Assembly (NCBI GenBank): GCA_005223185.1
Contig: NJBN01000008.1
Coordinates: forward strand, 117,993 to 181,992
Direction of reading: 5' to 3'
From: a candidate division LCP-89 bacterium B3_LCP
Lineage (GTDB): Bacteria; Electryoneota; B3-LCP
Length of the DNA stretch: 64,000 bases
Below, piece after piece: positions 1 through 8,152 of this stretch. Under the pieces are notes generated by a model. The model was not told the DNA's origin. It saw only the letters and a program-made list of their open reading frames with translations, and ran no database searches. The position numbers and the translations under genes are program-made. Numbering within the stretch: the stretch's first letter is position 1; every line of letters starts with the position of its first letter.

Positions 1-1058
1 TCGTTACCGTTCTCACGGCGCTGGGTGCATTTCGCGTAGAAATAGATACCAATCCCAGTAACTACTATTCAGGCGGATCGCCTGTAGTCTATGCCAATGA
101 CTTAGCCAATGAGAAGTTTGGAGGTTCCACTAACATATCGGTTGTTTTGAAAGGAGATATAAAACAACCAGAATTAATGGACAAAATCCACAACCTTGAA
201 AAAAAATTGGAGGAATTGCCGGAAGTTGGTAATACCGTTTCCATAGCCCGCGTTGTCCGCCAGATGAGCCGAGCACTGAACGATGAAGATGAATCCGGAT
301 ATGATCAGATTCCTCAGAGCCGGAATGCCGTTGCCCAATATTTCGAGCTATATTCCATGAGCGGCGATCCGGATGATTTTGAAAAGTTAGTGGATTTTCC
401 TTACGAACATGCTCAGGTTACCGCCCGCATCAGAGAGGTCAGCACAAAGCAGATTAACCGGGTGGTGGATTACGTTTCAGAATTGACGCAGGATGATGAG
501 AATGTGCAACTGGTCGGTGGTTTTGCCACTATATTGAGGGAACTTGCTGAACTCGTCGTCCGCGGTCAGATCATCTCTCTGATTTCGGCAGTGATAATCG
601 TTGGGCTGCTGATAGCCCTGGTGTTCCGTTCCCCGACTGCTGGTTTGGTATCGGCAATACCGCTGGCTATTTCTATGACTATTCTCTTTGGATTGATGGG
701 CTTCTTCGGAATTGAACTCAACGTAGCCACCGCTCTATTGTCTTCCATTATGATAGGCGTGGGTATTGATTATACCATCCATTTTCTCTGGCGTTACAGA
801 GAGGAGAAAAGATCAGGTTTGAGATCACCGGAAGCTGTTAAAAAAACGCTGACAACAACAGGAAGAGGCATCGTATTTAACGCACTTTCGGTAATCATAG
901 GTTTTTCTGCCTTGCTGGTATCGAATTTCCTGCCGGTGAGGTTTTTCGGCTTTCTAGTGGTGGTATCGATCAGTTCGTGTCTGGTAGGAGCGTTGGTGCT
1001 CATCCCTGCGCTGTGCATAGTGTTCAAACCGAAGTTCTTAGAAGCGAATAATAAATGA
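1..1058 (+). CDS. RND/MMPL-family exporter, C-terminal part (5' end outside window)
   Basis: Partial gene: the frame is open from the first bases (codons from position 3) to a TGA at 1056-1058, about 351 visible residues. The start of the visible part reads as the region just after the first membrane helix of RND exporters, with a recognisable NPSNYY/SP..YANDL..EKFGGSTN stretch that begins the first periplasmic porter domain. The C-terminal third is a membrane block of about five helices containing SIMIGVGIDYTIHFLWRYRE, the signature of the MMPL/sterol-sensing-like membrane domain. This class (distinct from AcrB) exports lipids or hydrophobic compounds using the proton gradient. The next gene encodes a LolA-like protein, a pairing that is common for this exporter class and suggests lipid or lipoprotein traffic to the outer membrane. 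Substrate unknown. Confidence 0.88.
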   Translation, partial: VTVLTALGAFRVEIDTNPSNYYSGGSPVVYANDLANEKFGGSTNISVVLKGDIKQPELMDKIHNLEKKLEELPEVGNTVSIARVVRQMSRALNDEDESGYDQIPQSRNAVAQYFELYSMSGDPDDFEKLVDFPYEHAQVTARIREVSTKQINRVVDYVSELTQDDENVQLVGGFATILRELAELVVRGQIISLISAVIIVGLLIALVFRSPTAGLVSAIPLAISMTILFGLMGFFGIELNVATALLSSIMIGVGIDYTIHFLWRYREEKRSGLRSPEAVKKTLTTTGRGIVFNALSVIIGFSALLVSNFLPVRFFGFLVVVSISSCLVGALVLIPALCIVFKPKFLEANNK

Positions 1059-1080
1059 TATACGATTGACGTCTTACCGC

Positions 1081-1205
1081 CATAGGATTAAAATCCTATG
1101 CCCGAATTTTACGTAAATTGGTTGAAACCAATGGTAACATCCATAATCTCAACAGTCGCTTCAGCGACTTTACCTGAAATTTGGGCATCCGAATTTATTC
1201 GGGTG
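1081..1205. repeat. array of four mini-hairpins with 2-nt loops
   Basis: Four perfect short palindromes in a row, each with a different stem: CATAGGATT-AA-AATCCTATG (1081-1100), ATTGGTT-GA-AACCAAT (1117-1132), AGTCGCT-TC-AGCGACT (1154-1169) and CCGAAT-TT-ATTCGG (1189-1202). Their centres are 34, 37 and 34 bases apart. Similar groups occur at 2100-2152, 26150-26189, 29367-29419, 49385-49430 and 50530-50593. They sit between genes. I cannot name the family; the array could also act as a transcriptional attenuator between the exporter and the LolA-like gene. Confidence 0.75.
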
Positions 1206-1297
1206 GCAAAAGATCATCACTATTGGAAAGTTTTACATAATAAGAGGGGGTGGCTCGCAATCTCGAGACTATCTTATTCAACCTAAATGAGGAAATC

Positions 1298-2098
1298 ATG
1301 AAACGAATCCTATCACTTACGATTACTATACTCGTGCTTTGCACGTCCCATACTTTGATGGCACAGGATAAAATGACAGCGCGAGAAATCGTGGATAATT
1401 CCTACGAAACGACTAAGTTAGCTGGTGCGGAAGCTACTTCAACCATGACCATAATGGATAGTAAGGGCAGGGAGAGGGTGCGCAAGATAGCTATGGTAAC
1501 GAAACTCTTCGATGGCGGCGAAACTGAGAAGAAATTGGTGCGTTTCCTGGCGCCCGCTGATGTGAAGGGAACGGGTCTGTTGACCTTCGATTACGAAGTA
1601 GAAGACGATGACATGTGGTTGTATATGCCCGCGCTACGCAAAACCCGCCGCATCGTGAGCAGTGAAAAAGCGAAAAGTTTCATGGGCAGTGAATTCTCCT
1701 ATGCCGATATGACGCCACCAAATTTGGATGATTTCGGATATAATATCCTTAGCGAAATTGAGGTCAATGGCACTTTATGCTGGGAGATTGAGATCATACC
1801 CAATGATGAAGATATAGCCGATGAAAATGGCTTCTCTAAGAAGATATCCTATATTGGTAAAGAGGATTTCGTCATCAGGAAAGCTGTCTATTACGATTTG
1901 GACGAAACGTTGCTGAAAGAACTGACCGTTCACGAGTTTAGACTGCTTGATCCGGAGAATATGAAATACAGACCCGTCAACATGGAGATGGTGAATATCC
2001 AGAACGACCGCAAATCGTTTTTAGTAGTCAATAATATTCAGTTTAATCCTGATGTGAAGGATGAGTATTTTACGACCAGGTACCTGGAGAGAGAGTAG
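1298..2098 (+). CDS. outer membrane lipoprotein-sorting protein (LolA-like family)
   Basis: Encodes 266 residues. A signal peptide is visible at the N-terminus (MKRILSLTITILVL followed by LMAQ), so the protein is periplasmic. The body matches the LolA-like 'outer membrane lipoprotein-sorting protein' family often found beside MMPL/RND exporters: residues about 75-130 carry the family phrases VRFLAPADVKGTGLL, DDMWLYMPALRKTRRI and KSFMGSEFSYADM. The ATG at 1298 is preferred over an in-frame ATG at 1250 because the signal peptide starts exactly there and GAGG lies just upstream. It follows the exporter on the same strand and probably works with it, accepting a lipid-like cargo in the periplasm; that role is inferred from family and context. 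Confidence 0.85.
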   Translation: MKRILSLTITILVLCTSHTLMAQDKMTAREIVDNSYETTKLAGAEATSTMTIMDSKGRERVRKIAMVTKLFDGGETEKKLVRFLAPADVKGTGLLTFDYEVEDDDMWLYMPALRKTRRIVSSEKAKSFMGSEFSYADMTPPNLDDFGYNILSEIEVNGTLCWEIEIIPNDEDIADENGFSKKISYIGKEDFVIRKAVYYDLDETLLKELTVHEFRLLDPENMKYRPVNMEMVNIQNDRKSFLVVNNIQFNPDVKDEYFTTRYLERE

Positions 2099-2099
2099 C

Positions 2100-2152
2100 G
2101 CGGGGGCTTGCCCCCGCCTGGATGCTTGGGTGCCCCACAGCTCTGCTGTGGG
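2100..2152. repeat. pair of mini-hairpins after the LolA-like gene
   Basis: Two perfect palindromes: GCGGGGGC-TT-GCCCCCGC (2100-2117), directly after the stop codon, and CCCACAGC-TCT-GCTGTGGG (2134-2152). Centres are about 35 bases apart, the same spacing as in the array at 1081-1205. The first could terminate transcription but has no T-run. Confidence 0.7.
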
Positions 2153-2269
2153 TATGCTAAGTGACTGGAGATAGTCAGTGTCATTTCGGTAAGCGAAGTT
2201 GATGCGGTGCGTAGCACTCTCTGAAGGAGTCCTTCGGACCTACGGAGAATCCAGTGAAAGGGGATAATT

Positions 2270-2295
2270 GTCATCCCTGCGAACGCAGGGATGAC
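2270..2295. repeat. perfect 12-bp-stem hairpin, intergenic
   Basis: GTCATCCCTGCG-AA-CGCAGGGATGAC, a perfect 12-bp inverted repeat with a 2-nt loop, about 30 bases from the end of the minus-strand gene at 2324. The wording resembles dispersed intergenic hairpins of many environmental genomes. It could serve as a terminator between the convergent genes; there is no T-run. Confidence 0.7.
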
Positions 2296-2323
2296 TATTG
2301 ATCCATTCAGGAAGGCAGGCACC

Positions 2324-2848
2324 TCACTTCTTCGTCAATCCCATTATCAAGCCCAGTACTACCGACCACACCGCCGCTAAACCGATCTGGTACTCTTTAG
2401 GCAGGCTGAAAGTAACCGTATGGGCAGGGATCCAGAACCAGATCAGCGTCCACCAGGCTCTGGTTAGTCCAGTAAGATCCCACTTCCAGGATATCAGGTT
2501 ATCTTCCAGCCGGTGAAAGAACATCATCTGCGGCCCGAAAAAAAGATTGGTCAGCACCGATACCGCAAATGCCCACCCTATTCCAGCATTCATGAAAACC
2601 GGCAGCATCTGGTGATCCAGAAGTGCCAGGGTAAATCCCTTCATTCCGGCGAAGCCGTATTTGATGATTATCCCCAAAAGCGCCCAGGCTAATACCTTTC
2701 CCGCCAATTGCGCAAGGTTGCACGGTAAAGCTATCCTCTTCTTCTGTATACAGGATGAAAGCACTTCCCCCAAAGTCCCCAGAACTGCAAATTGCACTGC
2801 CGCCGAAAACAGAGGATTGGCAGATACCCAATTGACATACGATTCCAT
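2324..2848 (-). CDS. small multi-pass membrane protein, possibly Mpv17/PMP22-like
   Basis: 174 residues with about four hydrophobic segments (roughly 10-30, 48-68, 82-108, 128-170). Spacing of the helices and a tryptophan-rich stretch (ARAWWTLIWFWIPAHTVTFS, about 128-148) followed by a polar linker and a last helix recall the Mpv17/PMP22 family of inner-membrane channel-like proteins, but the match is by eye and weak. Its ATG overlaps the stop of the acyl-CoA ligase by one base (TAATG), so the two are translationally coupled. It is the last gene of the fetA-fetB-ligase operon. Function unknown. Confidence 0.55.
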   Translation of the reverse strand: MESYVNWVSANPLFSAAVQFAVLGTLGEVLSSCIQKKRIALPCNLAQLAGKVLAWALLGIIIKYGFAGMKGFTLALLDHQMLPVFMNAGIGWAFAVSVLTNLFFGPQMMFFHRLEDNLISWKWDLTGLTRAWWTLIWFWIPAHTVTFSLPKEYQIGLAAVWSVVLGLIMGLTKK

Positions 2849-4416
2849 TAAGAATCAACCTCGCCGCAGAAAATATCCCGCAGCCCCTTCTTGTATATCT
2901 TTCCTGATCCGGTTTTAGGTAGTTCCTGCAGGAGTATCACCCGCTTTGGTACCTTAAACGACGACAGGTTGTCTTTACAGAAACGGATCAATTCCTTGCC
3001 CGACGTCTTCGATTCTATCTTCAATACTACGAACGCTCCCACAATCTCGCCCCAGGTTTCGTCAGGGATACCGACCACCGCAGCTTCGATAACGTCCGGA
3101 TGTTCGTAAAGAAGGCTTTCCACTTCGATTGAATAGATGTTCTCACCACCGCTGATAATCATATCCTTTTTGCGATCCACGATGTTAAGGTACCCTTCAG
3201 AATCGATCACGGCCAGATCACCTGTGCGCAGCCAGCCGTCGGAAAATACTTCTTTAGTCTCATCCGGTCTGTTCCAGTAACCGGGCGTTATCGTATCCCC
3301 CTTCACCCAGATTTCGCCAACTTCCCGGTCGTTTCTAACTACCTCTTCTGGATCGTCTTCCCTGACCACCTTAAGATCCACCGTTTTAAAAGGTCTCCCC
3401 GTGCGCGCTCTATAACTTATCTGTTCCTCTTCTGGAAGTGCTTTTAGATGTTCTTTCAGTAAACTCAGGGTCAGATAGGGGCTGGTTTCGGTCATGCCGT
3501 ATGTCTGCACGTATTCGCATCTGAAGGCTTCGATTGTGCGCCGCACCACATCGATAGCGATGGGCGCGCCTCCACTCAGAATCATCCTTAAGGAGGAAAG
3601 GTCAGTTGTGTGAACGTCAGGATTTTTCACCATCAGGTTGAGCATAGTTGGAATCAGGTTACTGATGGTGATTCGCTCATTTTCGATCAACTTCAGGGCG
3701 CTCTCCGCATCGAAGGCGGGAAGCATCACGTGCCTGCCGCCCACAGCCGTTATTGCGAAGGTTGCCCAGGCGTCAGCAAGGTGAAACATGGGCGCGATAT
3801 GTCCCCAGACGTCATCGCTGGAAAGCTGCAGTTCATCTATGGTACCCTGTGCATGACAGCAGATGTTTTTGTGCGTTAATATCACACCTTTGGGTTTGCC
3901 GGTAGTGCCGCTGGTGTAATACAGGTGTGCAATCGCATCGTTCTGAACAGAGGCAGGAAGGAAATCCGCTGCACATTGAAGCGCTTCATTATAGGAAAAC
4001 TGATCACCATCCATGACATCCGGTTTTTCCCCTAGCCACAGTGTGCCTCTTAAGTTGTTTATGCTTTTCAGGATACTCTCGACCTCTGTCTTAAAGCACG
4101 GTGACGCCAGCAGCCAGCGCGATCCGGCATCGTTCAGGATGTAAACCAGCTCCTTTACCGATAGCCGGTAATTGAGCGGATTTAAGATGGTACCCAGTCC
4201 AGCGGCAGTATAATATGCTTCATAGAAATGAACTGAATTTACGTCCAGAATGGATATCCTGTCACCCTGTCCGATCCCCTGTGACCGCAGGAAATTCCCC
4301 AGACTGCTAATCCGGCGGTGAACCTCACCGTAAGTCAGGCGTACTGCCCCGTCAACCACCGCGATGCTATCGGGCGCCCCTTCTAGTGCTTCGGTTAGTG
4401 TATCCCAGATTGTCAT
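2848..4416 (-). CDS. AMP-dependent acyl-CoA synthetase (fatty-acid-CoA ligase type)
   Basis: 522 residues, normal for the ANL adenylate-forming superfamily. It activates a carboxylic acid as acyl-AMP and transfers it to CoA. Visible motifs: P-loop-like YYTSGTTGKPKGVILTHK (about 166-183), the ATP-binding YGMTETSP around 315, GWLRTGDLAVID with DRKKDMIISGGENIYS (hinge, about 395-430) and PKTGSGKIYKKGLRD near the C-terminus with the catalytic lysine. The sequence style is that of medium/long-chain FadD/AlkK-like ligases rather than acetyl-CoA synthetase; the substrate is not readable. Its ATG overlaps the stop of fetB by four bases (ATGA), an odd partner for a metal transporter operon. Confidence 0.85.
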   Translation of the reverse strand: MTIWDTLTEALEGAPDSIAVVDGAVRLTYGEVHRRISSLGNFLRSQGIGQGDRISILDVNSVHFYEAYYTAAGLGTILNPLNYRLSVKELVYILNDAGSRWLLASPCFKTEVESILKSINNLRGTLWLGEKPDVMDGDQFSYNEALQCAADFLPASVQNDAIAHLYYTSGTTGKPKGVILTHKNICCHAQGTIDELQLSSDDVWGHIAPMFHLADAWATFAITAVGGRHVMLPAFDAESALKLIENERITISNLIPTMLNLMVKNPDVHTTDLSSLRMILSGGAPIAIDVVRRTIEAFRCEYVQTYGMTETSPYLTLSLLKEHLKALPEEEQISYRARTGRPFKTVDLKVVREDDPEEVVRNDREVGEIWVKGDTITPGYWNRPDETKEVFSDGWLRTGDLAVIDSEGYLNIVDRKKDMIISGGENIYSIEVESLLYEHPDVIEAAVVGIPDETWGEIVGAFVVLKIESKTSGKELIRFCKDNLSSFKVPKRVILLQELPKTGSGKIYKKGLRDIFCGEVDS

Positions 4417-5207
4417 GGGTTTAGTTTAAACATCCCTCGATCCAAATTTCCATAAGTATCAAAACTACTCTTTAAGGTCATACGAACGGCTAAGAACAGA
4501 GTGATTGCTGTACCCGTAAATATTGCTATCATAATAGCAATCTGGTACTTTATGGCAGTCATGGGATCAGCGCCGCCTAAAATTACTCCAGTCATCATAC
4601 CGGGCAGAGATACCAAACCCACTGTCGCCATGGTCGCAATAAAAGGCGCCAGCGCCGCCTGAAAGGCGTCCTTCATAAAGGGACGGCAGGCTTCCTGTAA
4701 CTTAGCGCCCTGAGCTAAAGCATGTTGAAAAGCTTTGTCATTGTCTCGCAGAGACCGATAAAATCCGCCAATGCCGATAATATCAGCTCGCAGGCAGTTG
4801 CCTAATATCATCCCGGCGATCGGTATGGCATACTGTGCATCCAGCAACTGGGGACGGTGTAGGATCGGCCCCAGGAAGAAGAGAGTGGGGATTGCTGTTC
4901 CGATTAAGATTGAAGCGAACAGAGGATAAATTAACCGCTTCATTTTCAATCGGCAGTGCCGCAGCACCGATACGTCCGCAACAACGACCATTGCTATCAG
5001 CCAGGCGGCGTTCAGCAAGAAGTTGTTGAGATTGAACACTACCTGCAGGTAGAATCCCACGAAGAGAAGCTGCACCGACATGCGAATTACGGCAATGATC
5101 GCCGTGCTTACAATAGGAATGCGGTACCAAAGCAGGATGCTAAGCGGGAAAATCAGCAGGGCGTAACTACCGATTACGCTTAAAATGGGGATATCAATGG
5201 CGTTCAT
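4413..5207 (-). CDS. fetB: ABC transporter permease, FetB/UPF0014 family
   Basis: 264 residues with about six membrane helices. The C-terminal half carries the family signature VGLVSLPGMMTGVILGGADP (about 200-219), preceded by RPFMKDAFQAALAP. FetB is the membrane subunit of the FetAB (YbbL/YbbM) exporter, linked in E. coli to iron efflux and oxidative-stress resistance. The start overlaps the stop of fetA by four bases. The presence of both subunits in order makes the assignment firm; the transported ion in this organism is inferred from the family. Confidence 0.88.
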   Translation of the reverse strand: MNAIDIPILSVIGSYALLIFPLSILLWYRIPIVSTAIIAVIRMSVQLLFVGFYLQVVFNLNNFLLNAAWLIAMVVVADVSVLRHCRLKMKRLIYPLFASILIGTAIPTLFFLGPILHRPQLLDAQYAIPIAGMILGNCLRADIIGIGGFYRSLRDNDKAFQHALAQGAKLQEACRPFMKDAFQAALAPFIATMATVGLVSLPGMMTGVILGGADPMTAIKYQIAIMIAIFTGTAITLFLAVRMTLKSSFDTYGNLDRGMFKLNP

Positions 5208-5854
5208 GATCGTTCCCCATCTGGTCGATTGAGAGTGACTACCCGGTCTCTGCAGAAGAAGTTCTCCGGATCGTGAGATACCGAGAGAACTGACAAATCC
5301 AGGCGTTCGATAAAGAACTCGTTTACGGCATGCTTGCTGTCCTCATCCAACGCGGATGAGGCTTCGTCCAACAGGTAGATCCTGCGATCCAGTAGATCAG
5401 CAGAAATGATGGCGATCCTCTGTTTTTCTCCACCTGATACTAAACTGACGTCTTGATCCAAAAGGTCGCGGGGAAGCAGCAAACGGTCGAAGAGGTTCGG
5501 TATTCGCGACAGATTGTCGCATTTATCCGCATTGGTACGATAGCTGAACGGCCGCTGCAATATTTCGCTCACCGTGCCGGATCCCAGAAGTGGTTCCTGA
5601 GCTACGTATGCCATGTGCGTGCGCAGTTCCCAAACGGATGATCCTGTCAGTTCTCTACCGCCGATATGTATGCTGCCCCTTTCCGGTACGACGAAACCCA
5701 AAATACTCTTCAGCAGGGTTGACTTACCCGATCCGGAACGCCCTGTCAAGGTGATTTTCTCGCCAGGTTCCAGATGAAGGGCGAAGTCCGATAGGACGAT
5801 CTTACCGTCAAACTGTACGGTCAGGTTATCTATTTGAATTGCAGGAGGCATCAC
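5204..5854 (-). CDS. fetA: ABC transporter ATP-binding protein, FetA-like
   Basis: 216 residues, a single ABC ATPase domain. Walker A is GRSGSGKSTLLKS (about 38-50), Q-loop AYVAQEPLLG, signature SGGEKQRIAI (the first residue of the usual LSGGQ is V), Walker B IYLLDEASSALD, H-loop VSHD. It powers the FetB permease encoded downstream with a 4-base overlap. It is the first gene of a four-gene minus-strand operon (fetA, fetB, acyl-CoA ligase, small membrane protein). Family placement rests mainly on the fetB neighbour. Confidence 0.87.
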   Translation of the reverse strand: MMPPAIQIDNLTVQFDGKIVLSDFALHLEPGEKITLTGRSGSGKSTLLKSILGFVVPERGSIHIGGRELTGSSVWELRTHMAYVAQEPLLGSGTVSEILQRPFSYRTNADKCDNLSRIPNLFDRLLLPRDLLDQDVSLVSGGEKQRIAIISADLLDRRIYLLDEASSALDEDSKHAVNEFFIERLDLSVLSVSHDPENFFCRDRVVTLNRPDGERS

Positions 5855-5950
5855 AAAAATGATTTACTGTTGCGTCAGGTCCTTAACGAAGTGGAGACCT
5901 GACGCTATTATGCCACAGGATTATTCGTAAGTTAATTGTCAACATCAACT

Positions 5951-6403
5951 TCACGAACGGATTTCCTTAAGTACTTTGAGTTTGGCGTTGATCATTTCCT
6001 TATGCGAGAGATTGAGGAGATTGGACAACTTGCGCACTAAATAGTCTTCGTGGGAATCCAGGGTGCCATCAGCGTATATCACCCGCCAGATCTCTTCCAT
6101 TATAAGAAGCTTTTGACCCCTGTCAAATTCCTGATTCAGCTTGTTGGTGAACTGCCAGAGATCCAAACTCTCTTCACGCGTCCCCTGAGCTTCTTCGATC
6201 AACTCGTGAGTTTCAGTCTCACTCAGTGAAAAGCGCTCCTGCAGCGTCCTGACGACATGTGTCCGCTCATCAGGCGTGAATTCATCGTCTGCCTGAGCTA
6301 TTTCTAAGAGCATGACACATAACGAAAGCGTCAGATCAGGTGAATTTACTACAGTGCTCTTTACCTGTGTATCAGCCATTAATTTCTTGATTCTTTGAAG
6401 CAT
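5951..6403 (-). CDS. TerB-family protein
   Basis: 150 residues, all-helical. Two acidic helix-turn elements typical of TerB (Pfam tellurite resistance TerB) are visible: QADDEFTPDE (about 35-44) and YADGTLDSHEDYLVRKLSNL (about 109-128). These acidic residues bind a divalent metal in the family. No ter operon partners are nearby; stand-alone TerB proteins of this type are common and of unknown function, possibly stress or envelope related. Cytoplasmic, single gene with about 100 bp on either side. Confidence 0.8.
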   Translation of the reverse strand: MLQRIKKLMADTQVKSTVVNSPDLTLSLCVMLLEIAQADDEFTPDERTHVVRTLQERFSLSETETHELIEEAQGTREESLDLWQFTNKLNQEFDRGQKLLIMEEIWRVIYADGTLDSHEDYLVRKLSNLLNLSHKEMINAKLKVLKEIRS

Positions 6404-6514
6404 ATATTTTATTTCCTGGAATTATATCTGGTTGCATTAGTAATGTGTCTTGTCGGGGTCAAGGGCACCATAGGCGCAGGCAATCCCGACTATGGGATAT
6501 CGATTAGGACAAGC

Positions 6515-8152
6515 TCAATCCACTAACCTCGTTTCAGGCGTCTCCTCTTCCTTTTCCGGTAATTTGAAATGCTCTGGTTGAGATTCGATCACCCGATCCA
6601 GCCAGCCATCTGGATAACCGACCTGATGTGTACGACCCTCTTCATCCCTGACGTATCCGTCATTGTACTTGCAGATCAAGAATTCGCCCAATTCACGCCA
6701 TTTGTCCACTACCTCGACGCCCCGCATTACAGAGTACTGGGTAAGTTCGGATATTGCAACTTTAGGATCTTTATCATACAGCTTCTGAATCGAATTTTCA
6801 AATGTCGTTTGCCCTGAGATCATATCATTTTCGAGTTCAAATTGCACGGCTTGTATGTCCTCTATCATGTAAGAGTACTTAAGGTTGGCGAAGTTAGCCA
6901 CAAAGTTGAATGCCCACCAGGCTGAATCCCAGGAAAACTGTCTGATTGAACCTGTCGAATACGGTTCAGGGACTTCATCTATACAGCAGTACAAGGGCAC
7001 GTAACAGGTTGTGTAGGTGTCATCTACGCCGTACCAGAGCACGCCTCCGATGGGGTCAGGCAGCCAGGAACGCGATTGCGATACAATCGAATATCCCGTC
7101 TGCTGCGTGGAAACGGGGCGTTCCCAGGCGTATTCAACGCTATCGATTTCCCAGTTTAAAGGCCGCCAGCGGTAAGGCGAACCGTACTGTCCCGCATCCA
7201 GTCCGTCTGTCATATCGAAATCAGTCCCTTCGAAGTGATCCCGCATGATGGAGAAAACATCGGACAGAGACAGCTTTTCATCCGGCTTGACCCAGAGGGG
7301 ATAGGGTTCTGATCCTTCTACTGATCTATGGTAATCCGGCGATAGATTCAAAGAAGGCGCCGCACGGCGAAGGATACTCCATACCCGCGTATCACCCCAC
7401 TTCCTGTTACTGGGAGTGGAAGGGCAGTAGCTTTCAGCAAAGTTGAACGGTTCGCCGGAGTTGGGATCATAATACCCTCTCTCAACGGCAAAGGAGATAA
7501 TGTTTTCGGAATAGAGGCAATTTTCAGGATCATTTAGTGGGAAAGTGCCGATTCTGGCTTTATTGGCATGACAGGAAACGTACCCATCGGGTACTTTGAC
7601 GGCAACCCATATCGCTCCATCGCCACCCGGTCCCGGACCGATAATCTCCAGTAACCACGCTTCTTGGGTATCGGCAATAGAGATGGATTCGCCGGTAGAT
7701 CCGTAACCGTAGGTGTCCACCAGTTCGGTTATCAATTCTATGGCTTGACGAGCGGTTTTGGTTCGCTGCAATGCTAATTGCATCAGATCCCAGTAGCGCA
7801 TTGTGCCGTCAGGATTATGAAGTTCAGCGCGTCCATCGAAAGTAGATTCTCCCATCGCCAGCTGGTGTTCGTTCATCAAGCGAATGACTGAGTATGTATG
7901 CGGTATCTGGGCGATTTTCCCCCGGAAGTTTCCACCCCAATCTCTTATTTCCAGTGAATCACATGGTTCATGGTCTGCTGCGGGCGTGTGTCTGAGTATA
8001 GGGTGGAACACGCCATCGCAGGTGTAGGTGATCATCACCGAACCATCTTCGGAGGCTCCTTTAGTTACTATGAAATTTGTACAGGCTGGGATGGACGTTA
8101 CTAATGAAAACCATAACGATGTGATGCCGATATAAGTTGCTATCAATCTCAT
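6515..8152 (-). CDS. secreted dipeptidase, peptidase family C69
   Basis: 545 residues. A signal peptide ends at ...VTSIPA, immediately followed by CTNFIVTKGASEDGS. In C69 (PepD-type) N-terminal nucleophile hydrolases this cysteine becomes residue 1 of the mature enzyme and is the catalytic nucleophile, so cleavage and catalysis coincide here. The family cleaves dipeptides. Further family features: ESTFDGRAEL, a GYGSTGESISIAD stretch and SCHANKARIG. The start at 8152 is chosen because an upstream in-frame start would put 14 polar residues in front of the signal peptide; with it the gene overlaps the preceding one by four bases (ATGA). Probably exported and acting in the periplasm or outside the cell. 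Confidence 0.85.
   Translation of the reverse strand: MRLIATYIGITSLWFSLVTSIPACTNFIVTKGASEDGSVMITYTCDGVFHPILRHTPAADHEPCDSLEIRDWGGNFRGKIAQIPHTYSVIRLMNEHQLAMGESTFDGRAELHNPDGTMRYWDLMQLALQRTKTARQAIELITELVDTYGYGSTGESISIADTQEAWLLEIIGPGPGGDGAIWVAVKVPDGYVSCHANKARIGTFPLNDPENCLYSENIISFAVERGYYDPNSGEPFNFAESYCPSTPSNRKWGDTRVWSILRRAAPSLNLSPDYHRSVEGSEPYPLWVKPDEKLSLSDVFSIMRDHFEGTDFDMTDGLDAGQYGSPYRWRPLNWEIDSVEYAWERPVSTQQTGYSIVSQSRSWLPDPIGGVLWYGVDDTYTTCYVPLYCCIDEVPEPYSTGSIRQFSWDSAWWAFNFVANFANLKYSYMIEDIQAVQFELENDMISGQTTFENSIQKLYDKDPKVAISELTQYSVMRGVEVVDKWRELGEFLICKYNDGYVRDEEGRTHQVGYPDGWLDRVIESQPEHFKLPEKEEETPETRLVD

Noticed and set aside
2499-2858. 119-residue minus-strand frame overlapping the small membrane protein gene
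   Set aside because: Frame shadow; the other frame has a coherent membrane protein coupled to the ligase stop.
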